64,000 nucleotides of DNA from Jeotgalibaca sp052266715 (GTDB lineage: Bacteria > Bacillota > Bacilli > Lactobacillales > Aerococcaceae). The stretch lies in NCBI GenBank assembly GCA_052266715.1, contig JBQPRB010000010.1; one strand, given 5' to 3'. How positions within the stretch are numbered: the first letter of the stretch is position 1; the number at the start of each line of letters is the position of its first letter. Shown here one piece after another: positions 42,281 to 51,060 of the stretch. A program made the translations under genes and the position numbers. The notes below the pieces were generated by a model. It made no database searches and was not told where the DNA came from. It saw only the letters and a program-made list of their open reading frames with translations.

Positions 42281-43777
42281 TTATTCTTTATTTTCATGAA
42301 ACGCTTCTTCAGGCGTAATGCCATCTTGAACCCAAACGGATACAGAACCACCATTTACCAAGAAAGTTGCATTTCCTTCCTCATCTATTACGATTTTTTC
42401 TTCGCGATTGCCGGAATAGTCTGCAAAAGTAACACCCGCATATTGTTCTCCAACATGCATCACTTTTTCACCATCATCGCCATTTGACATCAAAACCGCC
42501 ATGCCATACGGATGCTCTGCGTCCCCTTCACGGGTCCAGCCAATACAATTAGGGTGATCGAAATAATCGTTTTGTGTTCCATAGGCATGATTGCGGCGTA
42601 GATATAGTAAAGCATCCAGATAAGCATCGGCCTTTCCTTCAATCGGATTCTCGCCCTGAATGCCATAATAATCACCATAGAACAAACATGGGAAACCTTC
42701 TGCCCTTAATAAAATAAAACTATACGCCAGCGGTTTGAACCAGTCATCAACGAAAGATTCCAACGCTTGTCCGGGTTGAGAATCATGATTATCCACAAAC
42801 GTCACCGAGTGCGTTGGATTTTTAGCAACCAAGGCGTCTTTTAATAAGTTCCGTAAATCATAATCTCTTCCTTGTTTAGAAGCCGTATGGAAACTATAGT
42901 GAAGTGCAACATCAAATAAATCCAGCGTAAAATCTGTATCTTCAAGATAATCTTGAATTGATTCATAATCAGATTTCCAATACTCCCCTACTATAAAGAA
43001 ATCGGGTCTGTCGTTTTTACGCACGGTATTAACGAAGTTTTTTACAAAATTATAGTTAATGTGTTTAATGGCATCCAAACGGAAACCATCCACACCCGTT
43101 TCATTGATATACCAATCAGCCCATTTCAAAACTTCCTTGACGACTTCCTCATTTTCATAGTCGATATCTGCAAACATCAAATAATCATAGTTACCAAATT
43201 CATTATCGACCGTATCGTCGTCACTCCAACCCTTTTCAAACCCTTTGATCATATAAATTGCTTCTTTATCATTTTCGGCATTAAAATCTGTTCCAGAAAA
43301 ATGGCGCCAATTCCATTTGAAATCGGAATATTTTCCCCCACGACCTTCAAAGTTGAACTGCGTCCAACCTTCAATTTCATAAGGTTCACCTAATTTCTCT
43401 TGGCGATTATCCGGGTTTACCTCGTAGGCCATAAAACGTTCTTTTCCATCTGCTCCGGCTTTGTGATTCAATACCACATCAGCGTAAACAAAAAGACCTT
43501 GTTCATGTAAAGCATCGATAGCTGCTTGATATTCTTCTTTCGTGCCATATTTAGTTCGCACTGTACCTTTTTGATCGAATTCACCCAAGTCATAGAGGTC
43601 ATAGATTCCATACCCTACATCGGCCTGCCCGGTTGCTTTATAAGCAGGTGGAAGCCAGACTGCGGTCACGCCTAATTCTTTTAGATGCTTAGCATCCTCT
43701 TTCAGGTTCTTCCACAGCTGTCCATCATTTGGCAATTCCCATTCAAAGTATTGCATCATCAATCCATTTTCAACCAT
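42281..43777 (-). CDS. Cytoplasmic alpha-amylase, GH13
   Basis: 498 residues from ATG at 43777 (GAAGGTG seven bases upstream; the ATG at 43783 is too close). No signal peptide, so intracellular maltodextrin or glycogen breakdown is likely. Opening MMQYFEWELPNDG is typical of GH13 subfamily 5. Catalytic residues: nucleophile Asp in DGFRLDAIKH, acid/base Glu in FIVGEYWKSD, transition-state Asp in FVDNHDSQPG. Convergent with msmK, which could serve maltodextrin uptake. Confidence 0.93.
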   Translation of the reverse strand: MVENGLMMQYFEWELPNDGQLWKNLKEDAKHLKELGVTAVWLPPAYKATGQADVGYGIYDLYDLGEFDQKGTVRTKYGTKEEYQAAIDALHEQGLFVYADVVLNHKAGADGKERFMAYEVNPDNRQEKLGEPYEIEGWTQFNFEGRGGKYSDFKWNWRHFSGTDFNAENDKEAIYMIKGFEKGWSDDDTVDNEFGNYDYLMFADIDYENEEVVKEVLKWADWYINETGVDGFRLDAIKHINYNFVKNFVNTVRKNDRPDFFIVGEYWKSDYESIQDYLEDTDFTLDLFDVALHYSFHTASKQGRDYDLRNLLKDALVAKNPTHSVTFVDNHDSQPGQALESFVDDWFKPLAYSFILLRAEGFPCLFYGDYYGIQGENPIEGKADAYLDALLYLRRNHAYGTQNDYFDHPNCIGWTREGDAEHPYGMAVLMSNGDDGEKVMHVGEQYAGVTFADYSGNREEKIVIDEEGNATFLVNGGSVSVWVQDGITPEEAFHENKE

Positions 43778-43874
43778 GTTCATGCACCTTCTTCAGATTT
43801 AATAATTGCGTCCTGGTTTTTAAACCAGTTACTTTATTATAACCACTCTGTTGAAAAATTGCGATTTTAAGCAC

Positions 43875-43923
43875 TATCTCGGATTCGAATAAAAATAATT
43901 GCAATTAATTCGAATTCGAGATA
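43875..43923. promoter_or_regulatory. MhqR-type operator pair in the dioxygenase promoter
   Basis: TATCTCGGATTCGAAT (43875-43890) and ATTCGAATTCGAGATA (43908-43923) form arms of a large inverted repeat with one mismatch. Each resembles the known MhqR operator TATCTCGAATTCGAGATA of Bacillus. The right arm overlaps the promoter -35 TTGCAA (43899-43904), 17 bases, -10 TATACT (43922-43927). The MarR-type repressor gene itself is not in the window. Confidence 0.7.
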
Positions 43924-43973
43924 TACTTTGATTGTCGATAGAAAACAAGAGAAAAGAGAGGGATTACTTAATT

Positions 43974-44987
43974 ATGACTAAACTTTTACCACTTACTGGA
44001 ATTCACCATATAACTGCCATTACAAGTTCTGCCGAAAAGAATTATGATTTTTTCACGAATGTATTGGGCATGCGCCTTGTTAAGAAAACTGTTAACCAAG
44101 ATGATATTCAAACTTATCATCTCTTCTTTGCCGATGACCGCGGAAATGCTGGAACAGATATTACCTTCTTTGATTTCCCAAACATCCCAAAAGCACAACG
44201 TGGAAACAACGAAATACATCGTTCTGGTTTACGTGTACCTAACGACCGGGCTTTGGAGTATTGGATGAAACGATTTGATCACTTTAATGTGAAACATTCC
44301 GGTATCACTGAACAATTTGGCGTTAAAGTAATCAACTTTGAAGATTTCGATGGCCAACAAATGCAATTGATTTCCGATGAGAATGATAAAGGCGTTGCAC
44401 CAGGTACCGCTTGGATTAATGGGCCTGTGCCAACAGAATTCGGTATCCATGGGCTCGGAACAACTTTGATCCGGGTTGCAGAATTTGAATTCTTGAAACA
44501 AGTACTGGAAATGGTATTGATGTTCCGCGAAACAAAAACAGAAGGCAACCTGCATTACTTTGAAACCGGTGAAGGTGGAAATGGTGCTTCCATCATTATT
44601 GAACACAATACTGTCTTGGGTCGTGCCCAGCAAGGATATGGTTCTGTTCATCATATCGCTTTCCGTGTGAAAGACCGCGAGCAATTGGATAAATGGATTG
44701 ATCGCTTACAAGGTTACCAATTCCCGACATCCGGGTATGTGGATCGCTTCTACTTTGAGTCCCTTTATTCTCCAGTAGCAAACGGTATCTTGTTCGAGTT
44801 CGCAACAGATGAACCCGGCTTTATCGATGATGAAGAATCATACGAAATATTGGGAGAAACATTGGCATTACCTCCTAAATTCCGCGATCACCGTGAGCAA
44901 ATTGAAAAATTGGTTCGCCAATTCGATACCGTCCGCAGTACTAAAAAGTTCGAGAAAGAATATTTTGGTTTCGAAAAAGAAGCTTAA
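43974..44987 (+). CDS. Ring-cleaving dioxygenase, VOC family (MhqO-like)
   Basis: 337 residues from ATG at 43974 (GAGAGGGA upstream). Two glyoxalase/VOC repeats: N-terminal ITGIHHITAI-type start (TGIHHITAITSSAEKNYDFF) and C-terminal GSVHHIAFRVKDREQLDKW with Glu ligand in GILFEFATDEPGF. Such enzymes open hydroquinone or catechol rings, and in Bacillus mhqA/mhqO are induced by quinone stress through MhqR. The operator upstream supports this reading. Possibly protective when the quinone-based EET chain is active. Confidence 0.88.
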   Translation: MTKLLPLTGIHHITAITSSAEKNYDFFTNVLGMRLVKKTVNQDDIQTYHLFFADDRGNAGTDITFFDFPNIPKAQRGNNEIHRSGLRVPNDRALEYWMKRFDHFNVKHSGITEQFGVKVINFEDFDGQQMQLISDENDKGVAPGTAWINGPVPTEFGIHGLGTTLIRVAEFEFLKQVLEMVLMFRETKTEGNLHYFETGEGGNGASIIIEHNTVLGRAQQGYGSVHHIAFRVKDREQLDKWIDRLQGYQFPTSGYVDRFYFESLYSPVANGILFEFATDEPGFIDDEESYEILGETLALPPKFRDHREQIEKLVRQFDTVRSTKKFEKEYFGFEKEA

Positions 44988-45126
44988 AACGAGATAAACC
45001 AGATTAATCCGCACTCATTTCGGTGATTGCGGATTTCTTTATAATTTTCTTGAAAAAAAGGCTTTCAAAAGTGTTCAATATTCTGTAGAATAATATAGAA
45101 GAATGTTGAAAAGCGAGGTAAGCGAT

Positions 45127-45831
45127 TTGAGTATTAGACGTTTGTTATTTGTTATCGTACCAGCAGCAGTCACACTATCAGCTTGTCAACGCGCCCTTGC
45201 GACAGATATTCAATCTGAAACAGCTTTGACTGCTTCCCAGGATTTTGAAAACTACCACCAAGTCATTTCCGTTGAAACAGAAACCTTAACAAAAGAAAAT
45301 ACTATTGAAAGTACATATGCTATTACTGAAGCAACCATTTTCCCTGAAGAAAATCTTGCTTATGGTCAAAGAGTAAACAAAGGAACAAACCTCGAAGCCT
45401 ATAAGACATCGATTTATGCTTCAGATGAAGGGGCTTATCAGAAAAAGAATAATGATACATGGGTCGCTTCTGCCACACCGGATCCTTTATTCTCAAGTAT
45501 TTCCGTCTACCCTTATGAGACATTTGTTAATTTAGTTACTCTTTTTGAAAGCAAAGGGACAGTAGCTGAAACAGACAAAGAGTATATCATCACTTACTCT
45601 GGCTATGATGAAGCATTGAACCGCGAGCTTTCCGATTTGGTTCAACAATTCCCTGTAACGGGAACGAAGTATGATGTCACCATTACCTTGGACAAAAAAA
45701 CGGACTATATTACTTCAGTCCAAATGCAATCTGAAACGGCCTCAACGACTGGAAAAAGTACGACTAATCAAAATCTGTCAGCACATTTTTCCAAATATAA
45801 TTTAAATGAGCCTCGCAGCAGGACCGAATAA
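45127..45831 (+). CDS. Putative lipoprotein of unknown function
   Basis: 234 residues from TTG at 45127, nine bases after GAGG; an ATG further upstream (45103) lacks a site. Signal peptide RRLLFVIVPAAVTLSAC with lipobox LSAC. The mature part is a Thr/Glu-rich beta domain with DTWVASATPD and a repeated YDVTITLDKKTDYI strand near the end, reminiscent of DUF6612/LppX-like lipoproteins, but the match is weak. Single gene with a terminator. Confidence 0.75.
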   Translation: MSIRRLLFVIVPAAVTLSACQRALATDIQSETALTASQDFENYHQVISVETETLTKENTIESTYAITEATIFPEENLAYGQRVNKGTNLEAYKTSIYASDEGAYQKKNNDTWVASATPDPLFSSISVYPYETFVNLVTLFESKGTVAETDKEYIITYSGYDEALNRELSDLVQQFPVTGTKYDVTITLDKKTDYITSVQMQSETASTTGKSTTNQNLSAHFSKYNLNEPRSRTE

Positions 45832-45835
45832 AAAA

Positions 45836-45873
45836 ATACGACATTCCGCCCGATTAAAGGGGAATGTCGTATT
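45836..45873. terminator. Bidirectional terminator between lipoprotein gene and pepV
   Basis: The stem AAATACGACATTCC/GGAATGTCGTATTT is flanked by A- and T-rich runs. Confidence 0.9.
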
Positions 45874-45875
45874 TT

Positions 45876-47210
45876 CTATTTTTCACACGTTAAACGATAC
45901 AATGCTTCCGCATAAATATCCATCGCTTGGTAGAGATCAGCCAAGGCCATGCGTTCGTTCGGTCCATGCAGAGTGGCCTCTGCATGCGGTAGTTGTGCTC
46001 CGAATGCGACACAATTATCCATTGTACGGGCAAATGTTGCTCCACCTGACACTAGTGCCTCACTCATATCTCCCGTTTTTTCTTGATAGACAGCCATCAA
46101 ATTCTTCACCAACGGATGGTCTAATGGTACGTAAAGAGGAGCAATATAATCGTACTCTTCATAAACCAGGTCTGCTTTTTCTGCAGCTGTCTGGAGTTTT
46201 TTCACGATAAAATCTTTTTCAATGGTAACAGGGTAACGGATATCAATTCCCAGTACCGTTTCATTGCCCTCAATTGTTAGTGTTGCAGCATTCAAGGTCA
46301 AAATACCGGATGCTTCGTCCTGGACTTCCCCAAAGATTGATAAACCACGTGCATCCTCTTGGATAACATCACGCAAGAACGCCAATACTTTGTTATTGTC
46401 ATTTGCTCCAATTGCTTTCGCTAAACGCACAATCGCGTTGATGCCTTCAGGGGCATTTTTACTGTGGACGGATTTACCTTTTACATTAACGGTTTCGCCA
46501 TTACGTTCGTAAGCATATCCCAAACGGTCCAATTCAGCTGCAATTGCATCGGCCCACTCCCCTGTATAAGCTGCATCTTCCGGAACCACGTTCATGGCGC
46601 CCCCAGCTTTCAGTGTATAATTTGAATTTTCTTGGCTACGCATCTTAACTTGCAATAAGCCTTTTTCCGCAAAAGTTACTGGGAAAGTTGAATCTGGTGC
46701 AAATCCCATGGTAGCTTTTTCTTCGAGCTCATTATAACGTGCCAAACAACGCCAGAGGTTTTCTTCATCCACACCAAAAATAAAACGAATGCGTTTATTA
46801 AAAATTTCGCCAGCATCCATCAAGGCTTTGGCTGCGTAAAGAGCCGCTATCGTTGGACCTTTATCATCCTCTGTTCCACGTGAAACGATAAAGCCATCTT
46901 TAATGACGGGTTCAAATGGTTGAGTTTCCCATAATTCCAGATTTCCAGGTGGTACAACGTCCAAGTGACACAATACTGCAAATAGTTCTTCGCCTTCACC
47001 GACTTCTGCATAGCCATAGTAGCCTTCGGGATCGATATAAGTACGAAATCCTAAGCTTTCAGTGATTTCCAACGTTTTCTCCAAAACAGCCTGGATATCT
47101 TTCCCAAATGGCGTCTCATCATCCTCTTGTAGGTAGGAAGGATAAGATAGAATCGTCTTTAAGGATTCTACGGCTTCTGTCTGATGCTTTTCTAAAATAA
47201 ATTGTTTCAT
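45876..47210 (-). CDS. pepV: M20-family dipeptidase (PepV/Sapep type)
   Basis: 444 residues. Zinc-ligand motifs: AVLCHLDVVPPGN (His and first Asp), SRGTEDDKGPTIAAL (bridging Asp), and VDEENLWRC (catalytic Glu pair). C-terminal VSGGATFARTM and HGPNERM complete the site. It cleaves dipeptides and short beta-Ala or amino-terminal peptides in lactic acid bacteria, in the cytoplasm. Confidence 0.92.
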   Translation of the reverse strand: MKQFILEKHQTEAVESLKTILSYPSYLQEDDETPFGKDIQAVLEKTLEITESLGFRTYIDPEGYYGYAEVGEGEELFAVLCHLDVVPPGNLELWETQPFEPVIKDGFIVSRGTEDDKGPTIAALYAAKALMDAGEIFNKRIRFIFGVDEENLWRCLARYNELEEKATMGFAPDSTFPVTFAEKGLLQVKMRSQENSNYTLKAGGAMNVVPEDAAYTGEWADAIAAELDRLGYAYERNGETVNVKGKSVHSKNAPEGINAIVRLAKAIGANDNNKVLAFLRDVIQEDARGLSIFGEVQDEASGILTLNAATLTIEGNETVLGIDIRYPVTIEKDFIVKKLQTAAEKADLVYEEYDYIAPLYVPLDHPLVKNLMAVYQEKTGDMSEALVSGGATFARTMDNCVAFGAQLPHAEATLHGPNERMALADLYQAMDIYAEALYRLTCEK

Positions 47211-47266
47211 AATGAGCCTCCTTTATTTATAGATATTTTACCACTGCTCTTTTAGATAATACAGTT

Positions 47267-47371
47267 TCACTTCTTGCCCTTGTCTTTCCATTCTTCCATA
47301 ATGCTACCCATTTTAGACCAACTCCAGGCAAATACGACTAATCCTAAGATTGCAAAAAACCACTGAGTCAT
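47267..47371 (-). CDS. Small membrane protein, 34 aa
   Basis: MTQWFFAILGLVVFAWSW.. one hydrophobic helix then a charged tail (MEEWKDKGKK). A strong AAAGGAGG lies seven bases before ATG. It overlaps (ATGA) the end of an upstream open frame (about 47371-47500; VPIN-type tail GGPINPSGYESKEETK) that has no standard start. No family recognised. Real expression is supported by the ribosome site only. Confidence 0.6.
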   Translation of the reverse strand: MTQWFFAILGLVVFAWSWSKMGSIMEEWKDKGKK

Positions 47372-47566
47372 TTTGTTTCCTCCTTTGATTCGTATCCCGA
47401 TGGATTAATTGGACCACCCCAGGCACCAAAGATTCCAATAGCTATCAACAACAATATCCAAAGAAACCTCTTAATGTTAAGGATACCACAAAGGAAACGC
47501 TACCTAAAATACGAACACAAAAAATAGCACACCACTAAAAAATGGTCGTGCTAATTGTTAGGTCTG

Positions 47567-47812
47567 TTATTTATGGCCGTTATCTTTCCCTCTAATATCA
47601 AAGTTAATGATTTCAATAGCAGATAATAAGAAGAACATAAAAAAGACGATTCCCGAAGCATTGCTCGTCAGAAATGAAAAATCCTCTGAATATAGAAAGC
47701 TGCCTTGGAAAAACTGATTATTCAAAAGTATGATGACGATTCCAATCCAACCAACGAAAAAAGAAAAGGGTTTTTCTTTTATTTTTTTTGTAAATATTTC
47801 ATTTCTATCCAG
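47567..47812 (-). CDS. Possible small two-helix membrane protein, start uncertain
   Basis: An open frame of about 80 codons with two hydrophobic segments (FSFFVGWIGIVIILLN; GIVFFMFFLLSAIEII) and an ending RGKDNGHK. No ATG, GTG or TTG start fits; a CTG at 47810-47812 directly follows AAGGA. It may be a truncated gene or use an unusual start. It lies 20 bases below a terminator. Confidence 0.4.
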   Translation of the reverse strand: MDRNEIFTKKIKEKPFSFFVGWIGIVIILLNNQFFQGSFLYSEDFSFLTSNASGIVFFMFFLLSAIEIINFDIRGKDNGHK

Positions 47813-47830
47813 TCCTTATCTTTAATTATT

Positions 47831-47855
47831 AAAAAAGACTAGGCAAGCCTAGTCT
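47831..47855 (-). terminator. Terminator after the 157-aa gene
   Basis: The minus-strand AGACTAGG/CCTAGTCT stem with a short loop is followed by TTTTTT. Confidence 0.85.
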
Positions 47856-47891
47856 CCCTTACCTTATCCAACGTACTTTATGTATTTCTCT

Positions 47892-48365
47892 CTATTTGTT
47901 TTCCAGTAATCCAGATATGTCCTCAAGTTTTTCCAAAGATTCGAACATATTTGCCAGTTCGCGATAAACCTTTGATAAGACTAAAAAGCATTCCGATGAA
48001 TAATCATCTGGATAAGAGTCTGTTTTCCACGAGAAACGAAGTGACGTATTTAAACTAGTAGCTGTTCGTGCAATCTGATTAAATTCTTCCATATAACAGA
48101 AGAGTGTGCGTCTCCCAACAGCTGACAAAACACTCAAATCTTCCATTGTCGCTTCGAAAAATAAAATTGCTTCATAAACCTGGCAGCGGAAGGTGATGCT
48201 GACGCGGTTATAGTAACCATTCTTTATCAGTTCGCGGAGTTTGCTATTGGTATTTTTAATCGTACTCTCTAAACTGTCCTGGATTTCTTTGGTCAGGGTT
48301 GGTAATAGTTCAACCGGGTCTTGGTCACTTGCAAATTCTTTGTCTTCTAGATACTCAGCACTCAT
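47892..48365 (-). CDS. Hypothetical protein downstream of the peptide gene
   Basis: 157 residues, mainly helical and acidic; no signal or membrane segment, no recognised family. Segments: LTKEIQDSLESTIKNTNSKL, VYEAILFFEATMEDLSVLSA, ECFLVLSKVYRELANMFESL. AAAGGAGG precedes the ATG by eight bases. It follows the pheromone-like peptide gene by 121 bases on the same strand with no clear terminator between, so it may be the effector controlled by that system. This is inferred from order only. Confidence 0.75.
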   Translation of the reverse strand: MSAEYLEDKEFASDQDPVELLPTLTKEIQDSLESTIKNTNSKLRELIKNGYYNRVSITFRCQVYEAILFFEATMEDLSVLSAVGRRTLFCYMEEFNQIARTATSLNTSLRFSWKTDSYPDDYSSECFLVLSKVYRELANMFESLEKLEDISGLLENK

Positions 48366-48486
48366 TTTACATCCCTCCTTTGCGACTTTTGTTTTCGTGG
48401 ACTTTCAGTTACAATACCTTTTAAGAACTTCAATCTAAACTTATGCCATTTTTCGTTTAGCAGAAATTAGGAAGTGAATGAATTAT

Positions 48487-48630
48487 TTATTCACCACCGA
48501 TTAACCAAACGTCTCCTAATGATTGTGTCGTAGTGACAGGACTTTTGCTTAATAACAACGGGGAAGTGAACAAAGTAAATACTGCGATAAAAGCGACCAA
48601 ACGTTTGCCTTTTTTAACCAGATTCTTCAT
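48487..48630 (-). CDS. Secreted pheromone-like peptide precursor (47 aa)
   Basis: 47 codons from ATG at 48630, with GGGAGGA seven bases upstream. Basic N-terminus (MKNLVKKGKR), a hydrophobic core (LVAFIAVFTLFTSPLLL) and a C-terminal tail ending SLGDVWLIGGE. The tail resembles the Asp-initiated, Gly-Gly-terminated short hydrophobic peptides (SHP, such as DIIIIVGG) read by Rgg proteins. It is divergent from an RRNPP-like regulator gene at 48745. A longer upstream frame exists but lacks a start signal. Function is inferred; no peptide has been shown. Confidence 0.7.
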   Translation of the reverse strand: MKNLVKKGKRLVAFIAVFTLFTSPLLLSKSPVTTTQSLGDVWLIGGE

Positions 48631-48670
48631 TATTTCTTCCTCCCTTACGGGTATTGGACTAATTGGCTTT

Positions 48671-48698
48671 ATTATATAACAGAAGTTTCTTTTTCTAA
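48671..48698 (-). promoter_or_regulatory. Promoter of the peptide gene
   Basis: Perfect -10 TATAAT (48671-48676), a 16-base spacer, and weak -35 TTAGAA (48693-48698) on the minus strand. A weak -35 next to an upstream inverted repeat is typical of an activator-dependent promoter. Confidence 0.55.
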
Positions 48699-48700
48699 CC

Positions 48701-48722
48701 AAATAGTCAAATACGACTATTT
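48701..48722. promoter_or_regulatory. Inverted repeat, likely operator of the RRNPP-type regulator
   Basis: AAATAGTC-6 bases-GACTATTT, perfect 8-bp arms. It abuts the -35 of the peptide promoter (centre about -47) and sits just before the ribosome site of the divergent regulator gene, so one bound dimer could activate the peptide gene and control its own. Confidence 0.6.
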
Positions 48723-48744
48723 CTTAAAAAGGAGTAGGATTTAT

Positions 48745-49629
48745 GTGGTTAAATCTACAGATCAAACCAGAAAAACAGGTGAAATTTTAAAAAAAATCCG
48801 CCAAAATAAAAAATACACACAACAGTTTGTCACGGAAGGTATTATTTCACAGTCTGCTTATTCTAAATTAGAGCGCGGTGTTATCGACCTGACTTATAAT
48901 AAATTTGTGAAAATATTAAGTCGACTTGATGTCAGTGAATATGAATTCCAAATGTTATTGGATGAGGAACCTGATCCACGGGATGCATTAATTGAGGAAT
49001 TTTTCTTAATAAACTATAACGATGCAGCCGCCCTCACTACCATCCACCAAGAAGTTAATCACTATTTATTAGATAAACAGGATTATATTATCGAGGATAT
49101 CTCTTATATTTGTGAGGCTCTTATCCTTATTTCCAAGAAACGCGACTATGAACAGGCTTCTATCTTTGCCAACAAAGTCTGGAAACGACTAGAGAAGTTT
49201 GATCGTTGGTATATGATGGAAATTCGGTTAATCAATGCTATTCTGTTCATCTTTCCTACGGAGACAGCCTTGAATATTTCCGAACGGATTGTCCAACAGT
49301 TAAAAGACTATCAAACCCGGGAAAGTCGCGTTTTAGCGGATAATATCCAAACCAACCTAACATTATTACTTATTCGTAGCGGGAATTATTCATTAGCTTT
49401 AGAAAATTTGGAAGAATTAATCATACGATTCAAACAAAAAAATAATTATCGTTTATTGGCTATTGTCTACATTCGCAAAGGTATTGCTTTGCGGTTATTA
49501 CATGACGCTTCCTGGGAGGAAGACACAAAAAAAGGCCTCAAAATGCTGGACGCATTTGAAGACGATAACTTAAAAAAGGCACTTACTACAGAAATAGAAC
49601 ATTATAAACCAAAAAATTCTGCCAACTAG
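48745..49629 (+). CDS. RRNPP-type (Rgg/PlcR-like) transcription regulator
   Basis: 294 residues, GTG start ten bases after GGAG. N-terminal helix-turn-helix (TGEILKKIRQNKKYTQQFVTE; GIISQSAYSKLERGVI; about 10-65), then an all-helical TPR-like domain to the end (for example YEQASIFANKVWKRLEKFDR, NYSLALENLEELIIRFKQ). This architecture binds secreted oligopeptides re-imported through Opp. It is divergent from the 47-aa peptide gene. Length and layout fit Rgg or PlcR; which subgroup is uncertain. Confidence 0.85.
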   Translation: MVKSTDQTRKTGEILKKIRQNKKYTQQFVTEGIISQSAYSKLERGVIDLTYNKFVKILSRLDVSEYEFQMLLDEEPDPRDALIEEFFLINYNDAAALTTIHQEVNHYLLDKQDYIIEDISYICEALILISKKRDYEQASIFANKVWKRLEKFDRWYMMEIRLINAILFIFPTETALNISERIVQQLKDYQTRESRVLADNIQTNLTLLLIRSGNYSLALENLEELIIRFKQKNNYRLLAIVYIRKGIALRLLHDASWEEDTKKGLKMLDAFEDDNLKKALTTEIEHYKPKNSAN

Positions 49630-49649
49630 TGGCAGAATTTTTTATTTTA

Positions 49650-50741
49650 TTAATAGCGTAGAATCGCTGCTACGTCCTTTAGTCCCGGCATTTGAGAACG
49701 ATTTAACACATATACTTTCCCATTTGTACGGGTCACATTTAGTGCTAATTGGTTGAAGAAGTTTTCGTTTCCTTCATAACCCAGTTGTCCTTCATCATCG
49801 ATCGTACCCGTTACTTTTGAATCTTTTTCAAGGAATAGGACTTCGATTCGACCTTCCAGGCTTGCCGTTGTTAAATCTTGGTATTGGTCTCCCAACTTGT
49901 ATTGGGGGGTGGTTTCTTCATACCGTCTTATAATTTCACTATGGCGGTTCCGTAATACATTCGCAATTAATTCCCCAACTTCTTTCTTGATATCATTATC
50001 TGTCAATGAGGTTGGTGAACTTTCAATTCGCTCATCACGCAAGCACCCATTTTTTGATAGGTTACGGAAGACCGCTTGATTTTCCGTTAAAGCAAACAAT
50101 ATTAATGGCGTTTGATTTGGATTACTGAAATTTTCCATTACATACTTATCAACGACACGGAAATAATTTTCTTGGTCAATTTCAAGTTCATTATTTTTAT
50201 CGTTCACACCATGAATGTTACCTGCGCCACCACCAACATTTAATTGTTTTCCACGTGTTAATTCGTCACCTAGTGCAATGGTAAGTGTTGTTGGAGCATC
50301 TGCTGGTAATTCAATTCTTTCTATCGAATCCAATCTACCGGCATATAACTTCATTTCACGGTTGGTTAAACATAAAAGATGGTAATTTTCGATATATTGG
50401 AAATCTTCAATCAGGGGTAAAATGTTCGGTCTTTCCCCGTATGAAACAAAATCCTGCAATTTGGAACTCACTTCATAGAAGAACGTTTGGTTAGGTGTGA
50501 TAAAAAATGCGACACCACTCCGGCCTGCTGCCCAAAATTGTTTATCATTGGGAATGTCTTCCAATTGTTTACGAAGTTTATCATCGTTAACTTGATCTAG
50601 CGCTTTTCTAATAAGATTTTTGAATTTAATCTGTTCAGCATCCATGGCTAATTGCGTGGGATCCGCAGATTGGTATATTGTAACGAACGGGCCTTCTGCG
50701 CTCAAGAGCTCTTGGTCTGGAAATTTGTTTAACTGTTTCAT
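49650..50741 (-). CDS. eRF1-domain-like protein (baeRF family)
   Basis: 363 residues from ATG at 50741, preceded by AAGGAGG; upstream frame to 50939 lacks a start signal. It resembles bacterial archaeo-eukaryotic release-factor homologues: FAAGRSGVAFFITPNQTFFY-type N-part, YHLLCLTNREMKLYAGRLDS middle (eRF1 domain 2 like), PLILFALTENQAVFR and a C-terminal part with GRIEVLFLEKD. Such proteins may act in ribosome rescue or as resistance-related peptidyl-tRNA hydrolases. The family call is moderate; a catalytic GGQ was not seen. Confidence 0.7.
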   Translation of the reverse strand: MKQLNKFPDQELLSAEGPFVTIYQSADPTQLAMDAEQIKFKNLIRKALDQVNDDKLRKQLEDIPNDKQFWAAGRSGVAFFITPNQTFFYEVSSKLQDFVSYGERPNILPLIEDFQYIENYHLLCLTNREMKLYAGRLDSIERIELPADAPTTLTIALGDELTRGKQLNVGGGAGNIHGVNDKNNELEIDQENYFRVVDKYVMENFSNPNQTPLILFALTENQAVFRNLSKNGCLRDERIESSPTSLTDNDIKKEVGELIANVLRNRHSEIIRRYEETTPQYKLGDQYQDLTTASLEGRIEVLFLEKDSKVTGTIDDEGQLGYEGNENFFNQLALNVTRTNGKVYVLNRSQMPGLKDVAAILRY

Positions 50742-51060
50742 GTGATTTCCTCCTTCGTTTGGCACACTATTAGTACGCTTAAGGAGCACATTAAGAAAGC
50801 GCTCCCTCATACTTGTATTGTAGCAAAAACAAGACTTTTGTAAAACAATAGCCTTTGTAATATTTCGATTTAATTTTGAGAATGAATTACCCAAAAACGT
50901 ACATTCCCGAGATATTATTACATTAATATTAAATTTCATAAAAAACAGTTAAAAAACTGTACTTTCTTTTTGAAAGCCATTATACTAACTGCATACGTTT
51001 TGAAAGCGTTTCATAAGTTGTAGTTATAGCTATTATAAGTTAATAAAGGTGGTGAAAAAA
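50742..51060. other. Divergent intergenic region with a cre-like site
   Basis: Upstream regions of the baeRF-like gene (minus) and the 124-aa gene (plus). It contains hairpin ACAGTT/AACTGT (50945-50960) and a cre-like box TGAAAGCGTTTCAT at 51001-51014, so the plus-strand gene is probably under CcpA. No gene in it. Confidence 0.5.
51001..51014. promoter_or_regulatory. cre-like site before the 120-aa gene
   Basis: TGAAAGCGTTTCAT fits the core of the catabolite-responsive element (TGWAARCGYTWNCA), about 50 bases upstream of the start codon. Confidence 0.55.
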
